Positions 36,111 to 47,762 of a stretch of 64,000 nt of DNA are shown piece after piece. The stretch is from Fratercula arctica. Lineage: Eukaryota > Chordata > Aves > Charadriiformes > Alcidae. The notes under the pieces are model-generated. The model searched no databases. It was not told where the DNA came from and saw only the letters and a list, made by a program, of their open reading frames with translations. The translations under genes and the position numbers were made by a program. Where the stretch lies: the NCBI GenBank assembly GCA_947846985.1, contig CANTUZ010000003.1:94206674-94270673 (forward strand), in the 5' to 3' direction. Every line of letters starts with the position of its first letter. The first letter of the stretch is position 1.

Positions 36111-37539
36111 TATGTTTCTGAGAATAATCCAGTAACTGCTTCTAAACTCATTGTTGACTCCATGGCAGGGGTCAGGAATCAGTCAGAATAGCAGTGAGTG
36201 GTGTGTATCAGTGAACCATGTTACTCTTTGCCAAACATTAAAAAAGGTCATGTATTTCCCTTTTGTAAAATATATCTCCCAATATCCATCATGCAGTTCT
36301 TGGGCACAGAGGCATTCTTTTACCTGTTAAAGGAAGTAAAAAAAAATTCGCAAACAGTGATATTCCCAAATAGATTTTTTTTTTAAATGAATTTCCAGTC
36401 CTAGATTTTACATTCAAAGTGTTCTGCCAAATTAACTGTAACAAGAAGGTTGCAAAAGGGTTTACCCTTTGATAATGAACTCAGAAGGTCTGAGAGTAAA
36501 TACTACATTGTTTCCTGGGTTATCCTTATTCCACTAGTTTTATCTCAACTTTTTCTAACTAAGAAGTTCCTGACAGTATGGTGGGTAAAATTTAAAAAGA
36601 AAATTGCAGACTTGCTGATGGAGGGAAGGAATATTTATATACCAAATCGGTAGCAGGGAAGTGATGACTCAAATGCTATTAAATGATCTTACTTTTTAAC
36701 AAAAATTGCTGACGATTTCATTAAATATGAAACATTAGATTAATGGATTCATAATCTTAAAGATCTTCTATAGCAATTATCCTCAATCTATAACCTAATT
36801 GGATGATCGTAAATTATGCTCAGGGATAGATCTATTTTCTGATAAAGATGACCCTTTATTCAACTCATAAATTATTAATACTTGTTAAAAACATATACTG
36901 GTAATATTAATTTATCCTAATTGTTTGTACGGTGACTGAAACTATTCTATCACTTTTGCTACATACAAAAACACATGTCCTGTTGAGCCATTTGCAGTCT
37001 AAAATTAGACATAAAATTCACAAATTACAGCAGATGGAGGAATGGTAGGGGAAAGGATAACATGGTTCACAGCTGAGATCATAGGATGGCCTTGTTTCTT
37101 CTCTCCATGATGTTGTTATCTTTTCTTTCTTTCCTTTTATGGTTTGGAGTTTTTTTCTTTTTTTGATTGATTGATTATTATTTTTCCCTCCTGGCATTCT
37201 CATGATCAAGTAAAGAAACAAAGCAAGCAGTCATAAATGACTTACAAAAATGGAATAGTGTCTCTCATAATGATCTTATGGTGGACACAGCCATAATGTA
37301 AGTGAATAAGTCATGGACTGGTCCAATTACAAGTTCTATGATACTAGCCTATACATGCAGAAGTGGAAACAAAGAGATAAAAGTGACCTTTTCCTACTGT
37401 CTCCCAGGAAATCATCTTCTAAGGTCTGTCTTGGTTATAAGACTACTGAATATTTCATAGGACGTTGATGATCACATAGAAAAAGTTCTAATTAAATATA
37501 CCAATAAGTAAGATAATTAAAATTTAAAATAGTGGCCAG
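36111..37539. other. Unassigned AT-rich DNA
   Basis: No gene or repeat is recognised. It contains short T/C-rich stretches near 37110-37190. Confidence 0.55.
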
Positions 37540-38312
37540 AAACTGTAGGATGGTTTGAAAAAAAATGTGATTCAATACAATTATAAAAATTTAAAAAAAT
37601 CTTTTCTTCATATGGAATAACCTGAAAAAATGGGAAACAAAAACAAGTAGGCAAAAGTTCTGCCGAGAAGAATCTTAGTGTCATCACTTCAAATCTTCAG
37701 CTGAATTTGAGAATAACCTCACATTGCAAAAAAGACAGTCCAGCACCTGTACATATAAACAAGATTACATTTTCCATATAAGGTGAATTCACTTTTCCAC
37801 TCTTGTTAGTATTAGCGATGTCTCAACTGGATCTTCTTGTGGAGGAATTAGGCAGTGAATATTATGAATGATGCAAACCAGCCAGATACAGTCTAAGAGT
37901 ATCAAGAATAATGAAAGGTCCAGGAACCAAGACCCAGAGAAAAAAGATTAACCTAGTGTCACTAGCTCATGAAAGAGAAGACTGGGAGAAGACATAATAA
38001 CAACATTCAAATATGTAAAAGGTGCTATAAAAAAGGTTATGTTTATGATAAGTAAGATGAAGAATAATTTGTATCAGATTTAAGCAAGGTCAGAAATTAG
38101 AAAAAAAAATCTATAAAAAACTTTATATGGATTTTATGTGATCCCAGTTATAGTGAAACACTGAAATGGTGTAGAGAAGTTGTGATGTGTCCATCACTGA
38201 CTGCTTTGCAAAATAATAGAGACTGTCTCTCAAGAATAGGATTTATTTCCTTAAGCCATGGATTAGGGAGGGAACTAATGACATTTCAACCTTCTTTCTT
38301 ATAATTCTATGA
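37540..38312 (+). mobile_element. Ancient CR1 LINE copy
   Basis: A strongly decayed plus-strand CR1. Recognisable blocks are 'GAAAGAGAAGACTGGGAGAAG' like sequence followed by 'ACATAATAACAACATTCAAA' and 'TATGTAAAAGGTGCTATAAA' (about 37970-38033), and a degraded 'CATCACTGACTGC' block. The 3' end reads 'CATTTCAACCTTC..ATTCTATGAT' at about 38284-38312. The tail is ATTCTATG, not ATTCTGTG, and the divergence is high, as in old amniote CR1 lineages. The 5' limit is uncertain, because similarity fades before about 37680. Confidence 0.7.
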
Positions 38313-39290
38313 TCCCTTTGTGATTTTCCACCTAAAAAAAATTCGTTGAATACACATTTGAATATTCATCAAAAAAGTGTTTTTAAGTAATCAGAGTAGG
38401 CTTCAGGAATGGAATGAATTATGAGAAAATGTAATAAAAAGTGTTCAGAGACTTATGATGGCAAGACAATAAAACTCCACAAGAAATCAAAGCACCTCAA
38501 ACACTTCTTCATTTTAATCTTTCAGAGGATTCTAGGACTATCCAGTGAGCTACTTTGATCATTTCCAGAGTTCATTTTGTATATAATAGAGTACAAGATG
38601 GAAAAGTATAAAAGTATTATCACTAGCCATTAGTCACAATTCATATTCAGAAGTCTCATGTGAAATTTGCAAATCATCTCAAGTCCATTTTAGAGTGTTT
38701 GAAGCAATTTCCCTATGCATCATTAACCATTAATTGAATACTGGGTTGCTCACTTAATAGGACTACTATTTATAACTCATTTAGTAGTTAGAAAAGTTTA
38801 GAGGTGAAATTTTCATCCTATAGTCATCAATAGTAATTGGGCATTGGTGTCATCTCTGTTGGAAGGTCACTTAGAAGCTTCTACAGAAGTATTAATAGCA
38901 GTGTACTGGATATATACTAAGTGTTCATTTTTAATTTTTTTACAGTAATTTAATTATTTAATTCTTTCAGGAATCCTGGGCATATCTCATTTTGGACATA
39001 CTGACTTAAGTTTACTTATATATACATTTTCATTTTTTCCAAATAATCTCTCTCTTGCTTACGTGATAAAGTTTTGGTACAATCTCTCTTAAAATTAGCT
39101 TGCTTCAGATTAAAGAGGTTATAAATCATTATTGATTACATCATTGTATTCTTCCATGGAAGAAATAGTTTTATATTCAAAGCAATAATTTCTATTTTTT
39201 TCTTTTTAATCTGTAATAGCAATTATGTAAAATATTGTGGATTTTTTTTTCCTCCACAGCTTCTGCAGGGAACATATTCCTCTGGAAGAA
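38313..39290. other. Unassigned AT-rich DNA
   Basis: Nothing recognised; very AT-rich. Confidence 0.55.
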
Positions 39291-39351
39291 GAATCATAGT
39301 ATCATAGAATCATTTAGGTTGGAAAAGACCTTTAAGATCATTGAGTCCAAC
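39291..39351 (-). mobile_element. CR1 LINE, very short 3' end
   Basis: Only about 61 bases: 'AATCATAGTATCATAGAATC' then 'TTTAGGTTGGAAAAGACC', 'TTTAAGATCATTGAGTCCAA'. It is nearly identical to the first 60 bases of the copy at 35869, so this is an extreme 5' truncation. Confidence 0.92.
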
Positions 39352-39599
39352 AAGCAATTAAAAATCCCAAACCCAGTTTATTTAATCTGTGCATCTCTAC
39401 TGTATTTTTTGTCTTGCAAATCTATGAAATTGATCATTGTTAGAAATACTCAGACTATCTCAAATAACTCATAGGAAATAAAATGTTAAAATAGTCCACA
39501 GTCACCAAACAAATTATTTCATTTGTTAATATTATAAAAATGTATACCTTAGTATACATACTTACATGCAGTTAAAATCAATATATACAAATACCTGAC
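39352..39599. other. Unassigned spacer
   Basis: AT-rich, nothing recognised. Confidence 0.5.
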
Positions 39600-39904
39600 T
39601 AGGGGTGGGGAGTAGACAAGATGAAGCCTGACTCTTCTCAGTGGTGTCCAACAAAAGGGCAAGAAGCAAAAGGCATAAACTGAAATATAGGAAATTCTAT
39701 TTAAATTGTTTTTTACTGTGAAGGTGGTTAAACAGTGAAACAGGTTGTGTTGTCCATAGAAGTTGTGGTGTTTGCATCCTTGGAAAAATTCAGAACCTGA
39801 CTGGACTCAGAGCTGAGCAACTTGCTCTAGCTGACCCTGCTTAAGCAGGGGGTCGGACATCTCCATAGCTCCCTTGAGCCTCAATTATTCTGTGATTCTG
39901 TGAA
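39600..39904 (+). mobile_element. CR1 LINE, decayed 3' end
   Basis: About 300 bases: 'GACTCTTCTCAGTGGTGTCC', 'AGGAAATTCTATTTAAATTG', 'TTAAACAGTGAAACAGG', 'CTTAAGCAGGGGGTCGGAC', with the tail ATTCTGTGATTCTGTGA at about 39887-39904. It shares its layout with 52562-52867 but has many more differences, so it is an older copy of the same lineage. Confidence 0.9.
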
Positions 39905-41232
39905 ATTTATGCAAATGAATTTGAAGGACAAATTTTATTAACTTTCAAAAATATTGAGAGAATTTGTACTCAACCCAAAACTTAATATTTTATTCTTTCT
40001 TGTGCCCTGTAAATGTTAGGTTTATTATACTACTCTAAAATTGCTTTTATTAGATAAGTACCCAAATTTTGTTTTCTAAATTTAAAGGGTAAGAAAACTT
40101 ATGATAGTAAAATATTAACTTGATGAATAATTCAGAGAGGAAAGAAGTGGTAGAAGTCATAAAGTCACATTTTGAACTGTAGCTTTGTGGTTGAACAGCA
40201 TGACCTTTCACATTCAAAACCATGATTTGTGTTTAATCTGTAGTCCTCTAGGAAATTAATTTGGCCAGTAGTCTATACTAGGCAACCATTTCATAATCTT
40301 AAAGGATATTAACTGTAAAACATCCTTTGCTATTGAGACAGAATTTTATACAGAATTCAGTATGCTGAAATCTTCTTTATAGACTAGGAATGGCAATTAT
40401 AGTATTATTGGCAAAACATTTGGAGGGCAATACATATTAGAGACATTGGACCTAACTGATAGCTGGCTAAATTTATGTAATTAAATCAGTCCTTAACAAG
40501 TCACTAAGTAGGTCACAAGGCAGTAGAGGATGAAGTACAACTTCTGCAGCTAATTCAGGGCCTCTGACCCACTGACACAGGATCTTCTGCTCTATGTTGC
40601 TCTCCCTGGACCCTGAAGGAGAAAAAAGGGAAGATCAGTGCCTTTATTCACATGAGAAATAACCGTATGCAGCTATAGGTCCTGAGACCTGTGGAAAAAT
40701 TCTAGCCTCCACTGGAACCAGGATGAGCTGTACATGAGCATGCAAAACATTCGTTTAGGCCTTTTAGCCCAGTTCCTACAGCTCCTTTTAGCTACACTGC
40801 TTATTACCTATTCAGCACTCAGTAATTAATTTGCTAGGACAGTGGCTAGCCCTTTCACTGGAATTTGGGGAAGGAGGCACTGAGACAGAAAATCACTTAG
40901 GTTAACTCAGTGAAAAAAACATGAGGAGCAATGACTTAAAAAAAATAAAGATGATGGAGTAAGAGGAAATTTAATTAATTGCCTTTAAAAAAAACAGTTA
41001 TAAGAGATGAGGCCAATTCCTAGAATAGAGAGATGAGTCAAACTTTGGAGATGCATGTTTGTATTAACTGTATAGTTAAACTAATTCACATTAAATGATA
41101 AACGTTCAAGAGAGATAAATTCAAGAGAGAGAAATTTTCAAGGTGCTCATTGACAAGTTGGATGGCCGTAACATCTTCATGTCTATGATAGAGATAATTT
41201 GCAAGGGGCTTATTTTGTTTTAGGGATGGGGT

Positions 41233-41281
41233 TTTTTTGTTTGCTTGTTTTTGTTTTGTTTGTTTGTTTGTTTGTTTTTAT
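41233..41281. repeat. (GTTT)n-like simple repeat
   Basis: T-rich tract that resolves into several perfect GTTT units at its right half. Confidence 0.9.
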
Positions 41282-42045
41282 ATTTGTTTTAAGTTGAATG
41301 ACTGGGCAGGGGAACACAAATCACTATTGTAAGAGTCCCAGATGTCCTCTTTTTTAGCGAGGGCTCAGAAGGTCCGAAATCAAAGATGTTTTAGTCAACA
41401 GTAAAGAACAAAAGTTACAGCTCTTAAGAATAAACTATTATATATACACCAACCCTAATTTATCTGAACTAAAACCTACTTTCCCTCTACTAAAAAAATG
41501 TTTTGTGAAATATAGGAATAAATAATGTATTTTATTACTTTAATAAGTACATTTTTATTTTGTAACACCATTTAAAAAAACTTCAAAAAACTTAAAAACT
41601 ACAATTCAGAAAAAGCAAGAATAAGAGAGTACACTGACTAATAAACCTACTTAGGAGTGAGTGATTTTCTGCTTTGATATGCCAGCTATTAGCTAAACAT
41701 TCTGATTGACAAAAAAACACATACATATTGCTATCAGCTTAGAATTTAAAAAAACACGTCTCTCAGAGTTAATATCTGGGGTTATTTTTGGATGTCACCT
41801 CTTTCCTATTCTTCCAAAGGACATTATACCTACTCTTTGCTTTACATATCTGTATTTAGAACCTAAAAAGAAAATTTCAAAAAGCAAAATACTTCTATGA
41901 ATCACCAGAACTAGAAAGATTGTATTGAGCCTTTTGATGGAGTCCTGCAGCAGATGCCTCAATTGAATGACTCACCACTTCTTCCTTAACCCCAAATATA
42001 GTATTGCAGGAGGAAGAAGGACTGAAAGGAAATGAAGAAGGATTT

Positions 42046-42049
<4 letters not shown>

Positions 42050-42080
<31 letters not shown>
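42050..42080. repeat. A(31) homopolymer
   Basis: Uninterrupted run of 31 A. Confidence 0.95.
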
Positions 42081-42082
<2 letters not shown>

Positions 42083-42334
42083 AATCAGGAAAAAATATGT
42101 CTTTCTTCTAGTATTCTAAGTGTTAATAAGCACTACTGTTTTCTGTTCATTCTCTGATCCTGAATTTTCCATTCATTGAAGTAATTAGGTTCTCAGTAAA
42201 TTAGTTAGCCTAGTTAGTTCTTCATTTTGTGTTTGATCAATTAACAGGTACCGTGTCTTTCTACATATTTTGATAGCATCCAGAACAATATGGTCAAATA
42301 ATATTTGACCCTATACATAATGCTACATTTAATT

Positions 42335-42360
42335 AAAAAACAAACAAACAAACAAAAAAA
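42335..42360. repeat. (AAAC)n simple repeat
   Basis: A run with four CAAA units, continuing into an A tract that ends in CCCC at 42361-42364. Confidence 0.9.
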
Positions 42361-45300
42361 CCCCAACAAGACACCACAACAAAAAACCCACAAAACACAG
42401 TTATTTATGTGCTCATGGTCAGATGTTTTCTGGATGTGCGTGATGTTTATCCATCTTCTTCTGCTGATGCAATATGATATATGTCTTCAGTGATTTTGCT
42501 GCAAATTACTTCAGCTTCTTGTGTGCTGTTAACAGCACTGTGGCTCGTTTCTCTAAGCTGTATAATTACATACCATGAGTATGGAAAACTCATAGTAAAT
42601 TCCTGCTTGGGAAGTTTGCGGTTGCTTTACTTTGTTTCTCTGTTAACAGCTACCAGTCTCCAGTATCATTCACGAATGGTATTTTAGTCACTTCTGAGTG
42701 TGGTTACTCTGAAACTACACAGAAAAAGGGTTCTGGAATACAAAACAGACTTTACAATTACAAATAAGAAAAAGCACACAGCTTGTCCCACTCCTACATT
42801 AGCATTCCCAGTCCCTCTACATCTGCAGATTCTTACAGGCATTCTGAAAGTAGAGTATACCATGGACAGTCCTGAAGAGAAGAAAAAAAAAAAATATCCA
42901 AATATGGCACTTTTTTTCCAGACAGACAATATCCATTTCAGCATTTATGGAGAACATTTACAATGAAGGCATAAATCCTCACAGTAGCTATTGATCCCCT
43001 GGAAGAATCTGCTGCAAATGAAATTCTGACTCCCAGGAAGTCATAAGACACAGTGCAGACTGCTGAAATCTGTGTCTCTTAGCTTAAATGATTATGCTTA
43101 AATAAAAGCAGAATAGACTCATACAAAATCTCCCATTTGAATGTCACCAATTGTTTGACTTGATCTTCTGAAAACAATGTGATCTATTTGTGTGTGTAAT
43201 TGTATCTCATTGTACTTGATATTTCTTCTCTTTTCAAAACCCAAAAGCCTCAGTGTTCTTATATAGAGCGTTCCAACAGATGACTTGATTTCACTTAGTT
43301 GCAGCACTTTTTTAAAAGGTACTTGTAGATGAACCTAAAATTGACTAAGGACTTTGATTACGTAGAACTTTTAGATTAAGGAAAGATAAACATCTACAGA
43401 TAAACATCTATTCTCCTAAGAAGCACACATGCAAGAAAAAAAAACCACTCGTTATTGCTTGTAAGCATATTCCCAGCTGAATGTGGTTTCTGTCTTAACT
43501 GTTCACAGACAGAGGATTAAAAGACAATCTGAATGGAACACAAGAAAACAATATTTTTTTTTGTGATAACAGTAATACAAGTGCAGTTCTGTTCACTAAA
43601 AAGGATGGTAGTGTACTACTGCAGAAGCAGGGCTCTATATTTTTTGATAGGCACTATAAAAACTTACATTACTCTGTTCCAAATTGAACCATTTAGGGAG
43701 CCTGTTACTGCTAGATCACACCATTTTTTCAGTAAAAAACTAAGCCTTGTATATCCCTGGATACTATAATTGAAGGCAATAAAATGTACTATTGTAAGAT
43801 CAACGAGGGTTGAGATGACTATATTCTCATAAGCTAAAGAAGACAATCAGTATGATAATTAGAGCATGTTAATTACTCTCCACTAGCAACAAAAAATGCA
43901 AATGATATACAGCAGGAAATTAACAGCAGTTACTGCTCAATATTGCATGACTTTTCCATTAAGTGTAATATGAGAAGTTGTTAAATTATAGAAAATGAGA
44001 ATAATGAAGTTGGAATATTAAAGGAGCTTAGGTTTCCAGTTTGGCCGTGGGGGGAATATTAGGAAGAGTCCTGAGGATGTGATACTGTCCATCCAGGTTA
44101 GGCATACTTACGTAGTACATTGGGGAAATCTTTATGCATTATTTTATTTTCACTAGGTAGAACAAGACTCAGTATTCTGGCTCAGCTGGAAGCAGTACAG
44201 CAACCTTTTCTGAATAATGGATTTGCTTCAAAATAGCTAACACAATTTCATCCCTTTCTTTGAAAAACAAAGATTGAAGATGGGTATGATGGGGCTTTTC
44301 TGAGAACAAACAAGCAAACAGACCAAAAAAGAGCTAATAATGTTCTGAGCCTTGGAAAGGTTTAAAACTAAAGGCTGAAGTCACTTATAGCCTGAGGACT
44401 GAAACCAGCACAAGAAAAAAAAGCCATAGGAGAAGTATATGACCGAGTTTTAAAGTATATTGTAAGGAGTATAGACAATCTTATCAAAATAGTGACACAC
44501 CTGCTACAGTCACCTACCAATGAGCAACAGATAAAGAAATATTGACTTTTAGTCAGTTAGGTGGTTGGGTTTTGTTAAATATGAGAGATATTCCTACATA
44601 TTACAGGCATGTTTCACAAAGCATTGAATCAGTTCATAATTTTCCAATGACTTCAACAAGCATTTGATTATGATCATTCACATATTAACTTGGGCTCCAG
44701 GAGTGTGATACAAAACACACCTATGACTGACACAATGTAAGACAAACTGGCATTTTGCAAAGAGATTAAAATATGAACACTTAAACACAGATCTTGATAA
44801 ATACTTATAAAATATTTCTTCTAATTGGAAAACAAAACCTGCAGTTTGAGTTTTCATTGCACTACATTATGGGGTTTTTTTAAATAATTGCGTTTCCTAG
44901 TGCCTCAATATTCTCAGCCTGCTACTCACATTTCATTAAGTTATGAGATGTAAAATATCTACAATTCTGTCAGTGTGGATTGTTTTTACTGCTTTATGTA
45001 TGCTATAGGTGTACTTAAAGTCCCATAATCACAGAAGTTATGGAACCAAATTTTTTAAAAAGCATTTTCTTGCTTTTAGATTGCCACAGAGTCTGTGCTG
45101 GGATTGTTTTGTTTTTTTTTCATGTCATCATGAACATTTGTTTGAGTTGGATAAGAGAGAGGCAATGCTAGGGGGTGTGTGTTGTTCGTGTTTTGTCTTG
45201 TTGTGTACTTTTTTGCTCTCCCTGCCTCCCCACCCCAGAGGACACTGTTCCAACTTCTCCAGAAGAAGTGCCCACTTCAGATGGGCTTCTACATAGAAGG

Positions 45301-45620
45301 AAAACAAAACTTCATGATAGATGAGATGACTTGGCCAGAGAGAAGTGGAAAACAGGAACTAAAGGAATTTGACACAAAATCAAGTTCTCAAAATTAACCA
45401 GGACACATATTAGAGAAGAAATTACACAATCATTTATAGATCTAAGGTGTTAAGCAGGAATAAATGAACAAAGACCCAGTTCAGCCTAGACATATTGAAA
45501 CTAAAATTAATATGACTGCAATGATGCAGCATTGATGTATCTGTATTGACATATGAAAAAATATGTTTATAATAGAATGATGTAATATACCAAAAAAGGG
45601 AAAGTGATAACAATTAGTAC

Positions 45621-45637
45621 AAAAAAAAAAAAAAAAA
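45621..45637. repeat. A(17) tract with CCCC-interrupted extension
   Basis: A run extended by AC-interrupted A tracts to about 45665, with CCCC at 45652-45655. Confidence 0.85.
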
Positions 45638-45738
45638 CAAACACAAAAAAACCCCAAAAAAACAACATGCAATTTCTATAAAACTCATAAGAGAAAGCGA
45701 CATATAGAAATTTTTCAGCAATATGGTTAAGGACAACT

Positions 45739-46283
45739 ATGGTGAGTTGAACCTGGCCAGCAGCTAAGCTCCACACAGCTGCTGGCTTAGTCCTTCACCC
45801 CAGCAGGATAGGGGAGAGAACAGGAAGAGTAAAGGAGAGAAAACTTGAGGATCAAGATAAAGATAGTTTAATAAGTGAAGGAACAAAGAAGAAAAACAAA
45901 GTAAAAAGACTCAAGTGATGCAAGCACAATCACTCACAACCTTCCACAAGCAAACACTCCCAGCCAGTCTCCAAGCAATGGTTACCTTCCCAAAAAACAC
46001 TTTCCCTCAGTTTTTATTGCTGAGTAAGGTGTTATATGTCATGGAATACCCCTTTGGTCAACTCAGATCAGCTGTCCTGGCTATGTTGCCTTCCAGCTTT
46101 TTACCACCTCCCAGTCTATTCGCTGTGGGGGACAGCATGAGGAACAGAGAAAACCTTGACACTGTGCAAGCACTGCTCTGCAATAGCCAAACCACTGATG
46201 TGTTATCAACACTGTTTTAGTCACAAACCCAAAACCAGCAGCATATGGCCTGCTATGAAAAAAATTAACTCCATCCTGGCCAT
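45739..46283 (-). mobile_element. Solo LTR, avian endogenous retrovirus (type B relative)
   Basis: Landmarks in the order of the 16364-16947 LTR are 'CAGCAGCTAAGCTCCACACAG', 'GATCAAGATAAAGATAG', 'TATGTCATGGAATACCCC', 'CAGCTGTCCTGGCTATGTTG', 'AAGCACTGCTCTGCAATAG', 'ACCACTGATGTGTTATCAAC' and 'AAAATTAACTCCATCCTGG'. Orientation is minus. An ATTAAA poly(A)-type signal on the minus strand is kept at about 45867-45872. There are no internal retroviral genes. The long minus-strand frame (165 codons) that crosses its right end is incidental. The left edge is approximate. Confidence 0.75.
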
Positions 46284-46517
46284 ACCCAGTGCAACAACAA
46301 AAGCAGAATTTAACATATATCAAAAAGAACAGTCTCAAGATACCCATTGGTCTGTTATTAGGGGGGAATGGTAGAGCTGTAAGTATCAATGACAAAAGAA
46401 TTTTGGAAGTTCTAGTAAAGGAAAATTTTGGGTCACTTCGATTGATTTTTAGTATGCCTGGAAACACCATCAGATTTCTAGAGGAATAAAGAGTGTCAAT
46501 AAGGAAAATAGGAAAAC
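46284..46517. other. Unassigned spacer between LTR and CR1
   Basis: About 230 bases that I cannot match to an LTR, ERV gene or CR1. It may be unique DNA or an unrecognised part of the neighbouring CR1. Confidence 0.45.
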
Positions 46518-46858
46518 TAAACAATGACCTGAATGATGGGACAGAGTGTACTCTCAGCAAGTTTTCAGACAACACCAAATGTGTGTGTGGAAGGAATTGT
46601 CAACATGTTGGAGGGCAGGGCTGCTATTAAGAGGGACCTGGACCTGCTGGAGAAATATACCAGGAACCTCATGAAGACTAACAAAAGCAAATGCAAAAAA
46701 TCTGCACCTGAGGAGAAATAAATACATGTACAGGCTGACTAGCTGGAGGGCTGCTTTGTAGAACAGGACCTGGTGGTCCTGGTGGACAACAGGTTCACTA
46801 TGAGCCACCAATGCACCCTTGTGGCAAAGGCAGTCAAAGTGCTGTGTTCTGCATTAGA
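46518..46858 (+). mobile_element. CR1 LINE (left half, host of a nested CR1)
   Basis: The plus-strand late-RT part of CR1 ORF2: 'GACCTGAATGATGGGACAGAG', 'GGGACCTGGACCTGCTGGAG', 'GGAACCTCATGAAG', 'CTGGTGGTCCTGGTGGACAAC'. It is decayed, with no intact frame. The element is interrupted at 46858, immediately after GCATTAGAA, and resumes at 47196. It belongs to the same subfamily as 54462-55472. Confidence 0.88.
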
Positions 46859-47195
46859 ACCATAGATCACAGAATCATAAATCACCTAGGTTGGAAGGGA
46901 CCTTTCAGATCATCTAGTCCAACCATCAACCTAACTCTGACAAAAACCATCACTAAACCATATCTCTAAGCACTATGTCTACCTGTCTTTTAAATACCTC
47001 CAGGGATGGTGACTCAACCACTTCCCTGGCCAGCCTGTTCCAATGCTTGACAACCCTTTCAGTGAAGGAATTTTTACTAATATCCAATCTAAACCTTCCC
47101 TGGTGCAACTTGAGGCCGTTTCCTCTTGTCTTATTACCTGTTACTTGGGAGAAGAGACCGACTGCCATCTCTCTACAACCACCTTTCAGGTAGTT
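46859..47195 (-). mobile_element. CR1 LINE nested inside a CR1
   Basis: A minus-strand CR1 of about 335 bases. It opens with 'ATCACAGAATCATAAATCACC', 'TAGGTTGGAAGGGACCTTTC', 'GATCATCTAGTCCAACC', continues 'CTTCCCTGGCCAGCCTG' and 'TTACTAATATCCAATCTAAA', and ends at 'ACCTTTCAGGTAGTTG'. It is truncated at its 5' end. Removing it makes the flanking CR1 continuous: GCATTAGAA on the left joins AGAGTGCTACAAGCAG on the right, as in other CR1 copies. The junctions share GAA, so any target duplication is very short. Confidence 0.93.
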
Positions 47196-47762
47196 GAAAG
47201 AGTGCTACAAGCAGATTGGAAGAGGTGATCCTCGTCCTCTATTCAGCACTGGCAAGACCACAACTGCAGTGCTGTGTTTGCACAGAACTTGGGCTTCCCC
47301 TTAGAAGAAGACATGGACATTCTGGAGTTAGTCTAGCACAGGACACCACGATTGCGATGGGGTTGATGCACCTAAAAGACAAGAGGAAGCTGAAAGACCT
47401 GGGTTGATTCAGCCTGGAGAAAGAAGGATGAAGGGTAGACATCATTGCTGTCTGCAGCTACCAGATCAGAGGATGCAGAGAACATGGAGCCAGTCACCTC
47501 TTGGAAGTACCCAGTGGTGAGGTGAGAGGCAAAGGACATAAGTTAAAACATGGGAAATTCTGCTTAGATGTTGGAAATTTTTTTACCATGTGGATGACCA
47601 AACCCTGGAGCAAGTTGCCCAGAAAGGAGTGTCCATCCCTGGAGGTACTCAAGCCTTGGCTGTATGAAGCCCTGCACAACCTGACCAAATTAGTCCTGTT
47701 TTGAATGGCCTGAATAATTTGTTTCCTACTGGAATAATTCTCTGATTATTAGATTCCATGAT
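47196..47762 (+). mobile_element. CR1 LINE (right half, host of a nested CR1)
   Basis: Continuation of the CR1 interrupted at 46858: 'GGTGATCCTCGTCCTCTATTC', 'GGACATTCTGGAGTTAGTC', 'GGTGAGGTGAGAGGCAAAGG', 'TACCATGTGGATGACC', 'TGGAGGTACTCAAGCC', with a 3' end around 'TTCTCTGATTATTAGATTCC' at about 47732-47758. The tail is unlike the ATTCTGTG octamer type and is decayed. Its sister copy at 54462-55472 ends similarly in GATTCCATTATAT. Confidence 0.88.

Larger units (their letters stand above)
39905..45738. other. Unassigned AT-rich DNA
   Basis: No gene or interspersed repeat is recognised. It contains simple sequence at 41233-41281, 42050-42080, 42335-42360 and 45621-45637. Confidence 0.6.

Noticed and set aside
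46081..46578. 165-codon minus-strand frame, the longest in the window
   Set aside because: It spans the end of an LTR, a spacer and the start of a CR1 and has no recognisable domain, so it is a chance frame.
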